Of a stretch of DNA of 64,000 nucleotides, positions 58,991 through 64,000 are shown one piece after another. Under the pieces are notes generated by a model, which was not told the DNA's origin, did not search any database, and was given only the letters and a program-made list of their open reading frames with translations. The stretch is from Siphonodentalium dalli (taxonomy: Eukaryota; Mollusca; Scaphopoda; Gadilida; Siphonodentaliidae), in the NCBI GenBank assembly GCA_032622095.1, contig CP136063.1, positions 28,708,987-28,772,986 on the forward strand. The letters are read 5' to 3'. The position numbers were made by a program, and so were the translations under genes. Each line of letters begins with the position of its first letter. The first letter of the stretch is position 1.

Positions 58991-60173
58991 TGGTTGTCAG
59001 GATGCAGGAATTCGTTCACAAATCCACCCATACCTTCCTTTATCCACCCATACCTTCCTTTATACTTACCAAACGTATACTCATGTATACTCGGGGTGTC
59101 CGGTAGGGGAATGGGGCCGGTACCCGTCAAGGGGAAAAATCCAGGTAAAAGTAGCCTGTTATACTTTTTAGCACTGGCTTGAACTACTTTTGTTATATCG
59201 GCCAATAGAATCGTGTGAGAGTAGAAATGGCAGATTGTTTTGTTCCATTTCTGCCCAAGTGCGAGCTATCAAACCTTATACATGTACCTGTAACTTTAAA
59301 ACTAGTAAATTTATTAGATATGAATTAATTTACGAAGTACATGTACAGAACACCAGTAATTTGGATCCCGAGTTAAACGTGCTCGTTAATGTTAAAAGAC
59401 TCACTGTGGAAGACCCAGCAGATATTTTGGATGCATGACGTAATCTGAATATATTAAGGCTGATTACATATCTGGCCGACGCGTATTCTTTGTGGGCAAT
59501 GGTAAGATGCCTTGATGCCCGGTGCGGCTACTCCCACATTTCTCTCTCGCTCTATTACAAAGTGAACAGTATATTTTGCGGTATAAAACATGACAGGTAC
59601 GATTAAAATACTGCTCTTTTGCATAACATAACCGGGTACTAACCGCAACGTAACTAACCATCCTCAAAGGCATAGCTTCTAGCGATGTCAGTTCCGATCA
59701 CTTCCTGTTTCAATTTAAAACGTTAGAGTGTACACTCACAAGATATAAAATAAATTCACCTTTTAAAATTCCTTAGTAATATTCCAACAAAATTCAGAAG
59801 TTTTAAACATCTTTATACCTTTATAGACATGCAATATGTCCTGGGGTATGGCAGGAGGGGAAAACATGGCGAGGGGAATCTGAGGACGGCAAATAGCCGT
59901 CCTCAGATTTCCAGGCCTGAGTCATGTTGCCTCGTTATATAGTGAAACTAGTGATCTTGCGATTTTTGGGAGCCAACCCAGTGCAGAGCTATTAGAGAAT
60001 TGAAATCACCATTATTCCATAGAAACCTGCATTAGTGTAAACATATCATTTATGAAGGCTTTGGCTATCAACCCAAGGCAAAGAATAATTGATCAGATCT
60101 TATACAAATTGTTTGTCATAAACGAATGCCAGTGGAGAAACCACGCTACCTAAAAAGACATATCCCACAATCG
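58991..60173. other. Repeat ends and a hairpin, no gene supported
   Basis: GTGTCCGGTAGGGGAATGGG near 59097 resembles the hAT-like left terminus. A perfect 13-bp-stem hairpin ATCTGAGGACGGC / GCCGTCCTCAGAT is at about 59878-59908. A plus frame ending KRLTVEDPADILDA at 59438 has protein-like composition but no ATG or splice support. Confidence 0.4.
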
Positions 60174-60587
60174 TCACATAATGTTATTTTCTTTCACTAG
60201 ATAGAAGCTTTTATCATCCGAAGCATCCTCTTTACTTTTTCCAAATCGAGGGCATTTTACTTCCAGTCCCCCATATGGATCCTGAACTGTGGGATCATGC
60301 ACTCGACCATCTAAGGTTGCACCAAGTCCAGGCCTATTTTGAGAGAGCAAGATGCCGGGCCGAGAAACATTAACTTGACAGTTTTGATTCATTTTGTACA
60401 TATATGCTTCAATAGGTGTGTTTTCATACAAATTGCCATGGTCTATAGCTGATGAATAGAGCATGGTTCTAAGAATACTGTCTGGTAGTCGAGTATGTAC
60501 TATTCTACCAAAATATGAAGCTGTCATTTTATATGAATGTAGTGTCATCTTCCACAGATCACACACACTCTGTCCCCGTGTAGCCTC
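60174..60587 (-). CDS. YqaJ-type exonuclease (recombinase) domain
   Basis: Minus-strand frame from GAG at 60587 to TGA at 60174. The start EATRGQSVCDLWKMTLHSYK, then MTASYFGRI, matches the beginning of YqaJ/lambda-exonuclease-like domains, where TRGQS and TAS-FG are conserved. Counting from the internal Met, the PD-(D/E)XK core is present: Glu48 in GNLYEN, Asp86 in TLDGRV, and Glu102-x-Lys104 in GGLEVKCP. Downstream residues continue to SFYLVKENN. The family degrades DNA ends 5' to 3' in phage; eukaryotic copies are usually carried by transposon-like genes. TTTTAAG before the start could be an acceptor. The C-terminal third of the domain is absent or in another exon, so the copy may be incomplete. 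Confidence 0.75.
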   Translation of the reverse strand, partial: EATRGQSVCDLWKMTLHSYKMTASYFGRIVHTRLPDSILRTMLYSSAIDHGNLYENTPIEAYMYKMNQNCQVNVSRPGILLSQNRPGLGATLDGRVHDPTVQDPYGGLEVKCPRFGKSKEDASDDKSFYLVKENNIM

Positions 60588-60888
60588 TTAAAATGAATTT
60601 GTCATTCAGTGATTATTCTTCCTTATTTATCACCAGGTCAACATATTTTGTCACAAACTCAATGTTAAGTTCTTCACCATCACCGATTTCCATATTTCTC
60701 TCGATTACACATGTATCTACATCTATGGGATGTCTTACCGGTAACTGTGGGGAATTCCGAGAGTAAAGTATATTTTTAGATATTGTTGATTTGTCCATGA
60801 AGGAGCTTGAATGCACACACATGTTACTACAAATACCATCGTCCAATCCACATAGCATGTCAGGCACCTGTATTCCAGCTGTATACAT
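60588..60888 (-). pseudogene. Region upstream of YqaJ domain, likely same gene
   Basis: Minus frame 60888-60613 (91 codons: MYTAGIQVPDMLCGLDDGIC…, then VRHPIDVDTC, FVTKYVDLVINKEE) ends in TAA only about 25 bp before the YqaJ frame, which is shifted by one. In related proteins a linker occupies this position between a SWIM-type zinc finger and YqaJ. Either a ~50-bp intron separates them (GTGATA donor, TTTTAAG acceptor, both poor) or the gene has a stop and frameshift. No convincing SWIM CxC..CxH is seen at 60890-61140. Confidence 0.4.
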
Positions 60889-61390
60889 GTTAGTGTTATT
60901 GCTAGAGTTCAGCGGGGTTTGTCATGATACAGGAAGAAACTAGACTATGCTGGCATTGGGAATACGGGATAGCATGATGTTGATGATAGGGGCGATTCTA
61001 TGCTTGGAATGTTCCTCCATTCGTCCTGCAACAGAGAGTGCACGTCACCAAGCATGGTGTGGTTATTGTCACGATGATAAGCAGCTCTCTTCAGTTGGTC
61101 TCATAAATGTTCTGGAACACGTGATCGAAACCGAATGAGAGAATGTTTCATAATTTAGAAATGTTAGTGATCTAAATGTCTCGATTTTAGAATTTAATAG
61201 TGACAATAATGTGAGTTGTGAATTAATTAAACTGTGAATTAAACTATTAATATCTTATTAGACTGTCGGTCAAATTTTAGCATGTGTCGAATTGCGAATT
61301 TGACATCGTACATGTATATAAAAGTTGTGAATGTTGGTATACATGTAGCTGACGATCAATCACGGTTTCATCATTATATAAATTATATCT

Positions 61391-61828
61391 TTATAAATAT
61401 TTACACATAACAATGTCACTCTTCACTCGATATGGCACAGGGTTCCAAGAGCAAGTTCTCTGCAACAATGATCGGATGAGATCCAGATTGTCAAGCTCGA
61501 TCTCCGTTGACAGGTTTTCAGGGTTTGGTTGTGATCTTGGAGAGCATGAGGATACACGATCAGCTGGTGTTGGTCTACGCCTTGCTTTCTGTTGCCCTGC
61601 AGTTCTCAGTCTCAAACCTCTGATATAACTTTCTGTCCTGGTATTGTGGCCTGTATATATAACATACACCACTACTCGCCATCGATCTAACCCTTGCTGG
61701 CAATTCTTTCTTCTTGCTGCAACCTTCACCGTTGAAACTATACTCCTTTCACGGCTAGTCATCCTGGAATAGTGCAGGCAGAAGATTTTGGACAACCCGG
61801 AGCGCAAAGTTTCCCTGAGACTTCGCAT
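61391..61828 (-). CDS. 145-codon single-exon frame, unknown
   Basis: Longest ATG-started minus frame in this part. Basic N-terminal half (MRSLRETLRSGLSKIFCLHY, TVKVAARRKNCQQG), a hydrophobic RVVVYVIYTG, and an acidic C-terminal LSTEIELDNLDLIRSLL. TATATAAAG lies about 75 bp upstream (near 61895-61903), compatible with a promoter. I recognise no family. Could be a short host gene or chance. Confidence 0.3.
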   Translation of the reverse strand: MRSLRETLRSGLSKIFCLHYSRMTSRERSIVSTVKVAARRKNCQQGLDRWRVVVYVIYTGHNTRTESYIRGLRLRTAGQQKARRRPTPADRVSSCSPRSQPNPENLSTEIELDNLDLIRSLLQRTCSWNPVPYRVKSDIVMCKYL

Positions 61829-62653
61829 CTTCTTGTAACTCCATAAAATTCAACTTGGTACTCAATATACATATTTGTATATTGTGCTGCGTATACTTTA
61901 TATAGAACGGCGAATTTCTTTTACGTAACAAACAATTTAAACCGTAAAAACATCTAGCTAAAAATTGTGTTATAAGAATAAAAGAGCGTCGAATTATTTA
62001 GATTTATTATAAATTAATACTGCCATGGAATGTAGCATAATCTGCGGACACGGATGTAAACACCGTAAACAATTATTCCTAGGGCGTGAATTGTAATGTT
62101 ATATCTAACTTATCAGCCATTTGTTAGAACGCGATATCGCCACACAAACTACCGAAACTGTTTGCGTGAATGTAATGTGAACAAACACAAGAAAATATCA
62201 ATGCCAACTAAAATAAATGTGATAACAAAACATGACATGGATGTACATGTTCAGACCGTTTTTTGAACACGGTGGCCATTTTGCTGAAATTGACCACGCT
62301 AAGAACACGCCTTCAACACGGATGACCACGGTGTGAACTCGAATGGCCACGGGATGTACACTCCGTGTTCTAGTTGTACTGTCATAGTGTGTCTAACCGA
62401 TAAACAGATTTCAATGTCTCGAAAAATGTTAACAGCCTTTCCTCTTTCTTGGTATGATTTTGGAATAACACGGCTGCCAAATGGCTCTCATATGTGGATA
62501 ACGACATCCATTTATTTTACGGAAATAAATCCTTGGAGTGTTTCCACAAACCTTCGATTGAGTTAGTGTCTACACTGACTTCTTCCTTCCATGAACCTTC
62601 AATTGAATTAGTGTCTACACTGACTTCTTCCTTCGTAACTTTATGTATTTGTA
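61829..62653. other. Intergenic; one 43-bp tandem duplication
   Basis: ATTGA(A/G)TTAGTGTCTACACT then GACTTCTTCCTTC occurs twice at 62553-62637. Repeated CCACGG…GACCACG words lie at 62270-62350. No gene recognised. Confidence 0.45.
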
Positions 62654-63059
62654 TAGTCCAAGTCTTCTCGTACTAAAACTAGCTAAGATTTTGGGATGGA
62701 GATGCTAGTGTTTAGTCCGAGTTCCAGGCCCATGCATTTCTATGACACGACTTAAGCGTTAGTGACCCGCTCAAATAAAACCACAATTATATGAAATAAA
62801 ATATCACAATTGCTACAATAAACGGATAGTTTCCGCAGAAGACATGCTATTTGATCTGAAACCCACATCGGTTGTGAATTGAAAGCAGTAATTTAATGTG
62901 AAAAGAAACTTTTGCCGCAGTGTTTACATATTTTTTAAAGTATGCGAACTCAGTTGACCTTGCGAACTGCGTTCGGCATTTTCGGTGAAAATATTCCGTA
63001 GATTTTCAATCGACCACGCACGATGAATTCTCCATTGTAATCGTAATTATACGTGACAA
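62654..63059. mobile_element. Mutator-like element copy 3, left end only
   Basis: TAGTCCAAGTCTTCTCGTAC onward is near-identical to copy 1 for about 405 bp (also carrying ACGACTTAAGCG). It stops at ATACGTGACAA, just before the AATAAATAAAT tract of the other copies. The right terminus is absent. Confidence 0.85.
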
Positions 63060-63231
63060 AAGTATTGATTGAGATCATTTGCATTTATACAGAGGCGCTG
63101 TTGTCCATACATGTACTGCAGTGATCAGTAATTTCATATGGTAAACATACCAGTAAGATGTTTACTTCACCATTTTCTTTCTTTTTGGGATTGTGTAGTT
63201 TTGTAGTGAACTACATGGAGATTTCCTTTTG

Positions 63232-63314
63232 GAACCTGTCACTGTATGAACCTGTCACTGTATGAACCTGTCACTGTATGAACCTGTCACTGTATGAACC
63301 TGTCACTGTATGAA
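63232..63314. repeat. 16-bp minisatellite, five copies
   Basis: AACCTGTCACTGTATG repeated five times without change. Confidence 0.95.
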
Positions 63315-63439
63315 CTGATTGTTGTTTAGTAGCACAAATGTTTTCCTTGATTTGTCCATATTTCCTCACAGACCATGATTGAGTTCTTTATCAGTTTTGC
63401 CTTCTGATGTGTGGTTTTTTGTTTTTTTTGGAAATTTTT

Positions 63440-63872
63440 TCTATCTTATAATGTTCACAAAAGGTTTCACATCTGGCTTCCGAATGTTATTGGAACAAAG
63501 TTTTCCATCATGCACATTAAGAGGTGCCCCATAGGGGAGAATTCACCTTTCACGATCACCACCAGGAAGGGATTGTTTTTCTTATGGTTGTAATATGCCC
63601 TGCTTGACTTTTACATTGAAGAAAGTTGCAGGTAGAGACTGATTTGTTTGTATGTTTTAATGTACTTTTAATGCCTTCTTTCCTTCGTTTCCATAGCTGA
63701 TATCTTTGTTGCACCACAAACATTTTGCGAAGCCAGGATGGTCAATTTTTCGCACAAAGTCAGACAAATAGTCACCATTAGCAACCTTTTCCTGAAGCCA
63801 GCTTCATTTAAATTTATTCTTAATATTCCCCTCCTTTTTCGAAAGATCTTCCTGACTTTTCAATTCCATCAT
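63440..63872 (-). pseudogene. hAT-like gene N-terminus: zinc-finger exon
   Basis: ATGATG at 63872-63867 starts a minus frame MMELKSQEDLSKKEGN…NKFK, a TGA (probably a mutated Trp codon), then SWLQEKVANGDYLSDFVRK and HPGFAKCLWCNKDISYGNEG, then KKALKVH. The CxxC followed by YG..GKKAL..H is a TTF/BED-type zinc finger that opens the same hAT-like family. After a further break the strand encodes LPG, then PYGAPLNVHDGKLC and RKPDVKPFVN, again in family order. In intact relatives the next segment is AE.SLPFTMAP…, which here lies 8 kb away at 55.3 kb. Several stops and frameshifts show decay. Confidence 0.6.
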
Positions 63873-64000
63873 TTAGTGCCGCTAACACAAAATAAATTAT
63901 CGCTGATCGAAAAATAAACACTTTAGAATTCTTGGAAATATAATGGTGCCAGATCAGCACTGTAATCTCAATCTATAATTCATCGTGATTGGCTGATATT
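63873..64000. other. Window edge, possible promoter-proximal sequence
   Basis: Upstream (minus-strand sense) of the ATGATG. No TATA box is clear in these bases. Confidence 0.3.

Noticed and set aside
59878..59908. Rho-independent terminator
   Set aside because: Eukaryotic context and no U tract after the stem.

Overview
This is a gene-poor, repeat-dominated stretch of an animal nuclear genome. There are no operons or bacterial signals. Open frames are short and broken, and intron-like splice signals, degenerate non-LTR retrotransposons, foldback elements and minisatellites fill most of the sequence. The retrotransposon style, the many small TTAA- and TA-flanked elements and the decayed zinc-finger/hAT-like and YqaJ genes suggest a marine invertebrate, most likely a bivalve or other lophotrochozoan. 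I infer this from pattern memory, not from a search.

Layout. 1-9314: one uninterrupted satellite built from two interleaved monomers of 25 and 26 bp. 9.3-14.3 kb: a cluster of foldback elements (two related hairpins, a TA-flanked 617-bp element, a small MITE, a TTAA-flanked foldback) around one GC-richer, possibly exonic block at 12.2-13.4 kb. 14.5-16.1 kb: a 5'-truncated, frameshifted LINE on the minus strand. 17.0-18.6 kb: a TTAA-flanked element. 19.1-22.0 kb: an inverted-repeat-bounded region carrying a CG-rich 22-bp repeat near both ends. 22.6-25.8 kb: nested transposons, with a hAT-like shell holding a Mutator-like element that itself holds a TA-flanked element. 27.2-28.1 kb: a second LINE. 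28.1-32 kb: sparse sequence with one possible terminal exon.

32.4-40.8 kb: TTAA-flanked piggyBac-like MITEs carrying a recurrent 69-bp hairpin, a second Mutator-like copy and several minisatellites. 42.1-49.6 kb: a segmental duplication of four units in tandem, with variable internal minisatellites and a LINE insertion in only one unit. 49.7-50.8 kb: a hAT-like non-autonomous element.

51.8-63.9 kb holds most of the protein-coding signal, all on the minus strand. Pieces of a zinc-finger hAT-like gene lie at 63.87-63.44 kb (N-terminus), 55.37-54.59 kb and 52.61-51.78 kb (C-terminus). Between them, on the same strand, are a YqaJ-type exonuclease domain (60.6-60.2 kb), an exon resembling P2X7-like proteins (56.8-56.6 kb) and a small helical first-exon-like frame (57.6 kb). 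Several insertions and frameshifts break this region, so it reads as a graveyard of transposon-derived genes. No tRNA, rRNA or CRISPR was seen.
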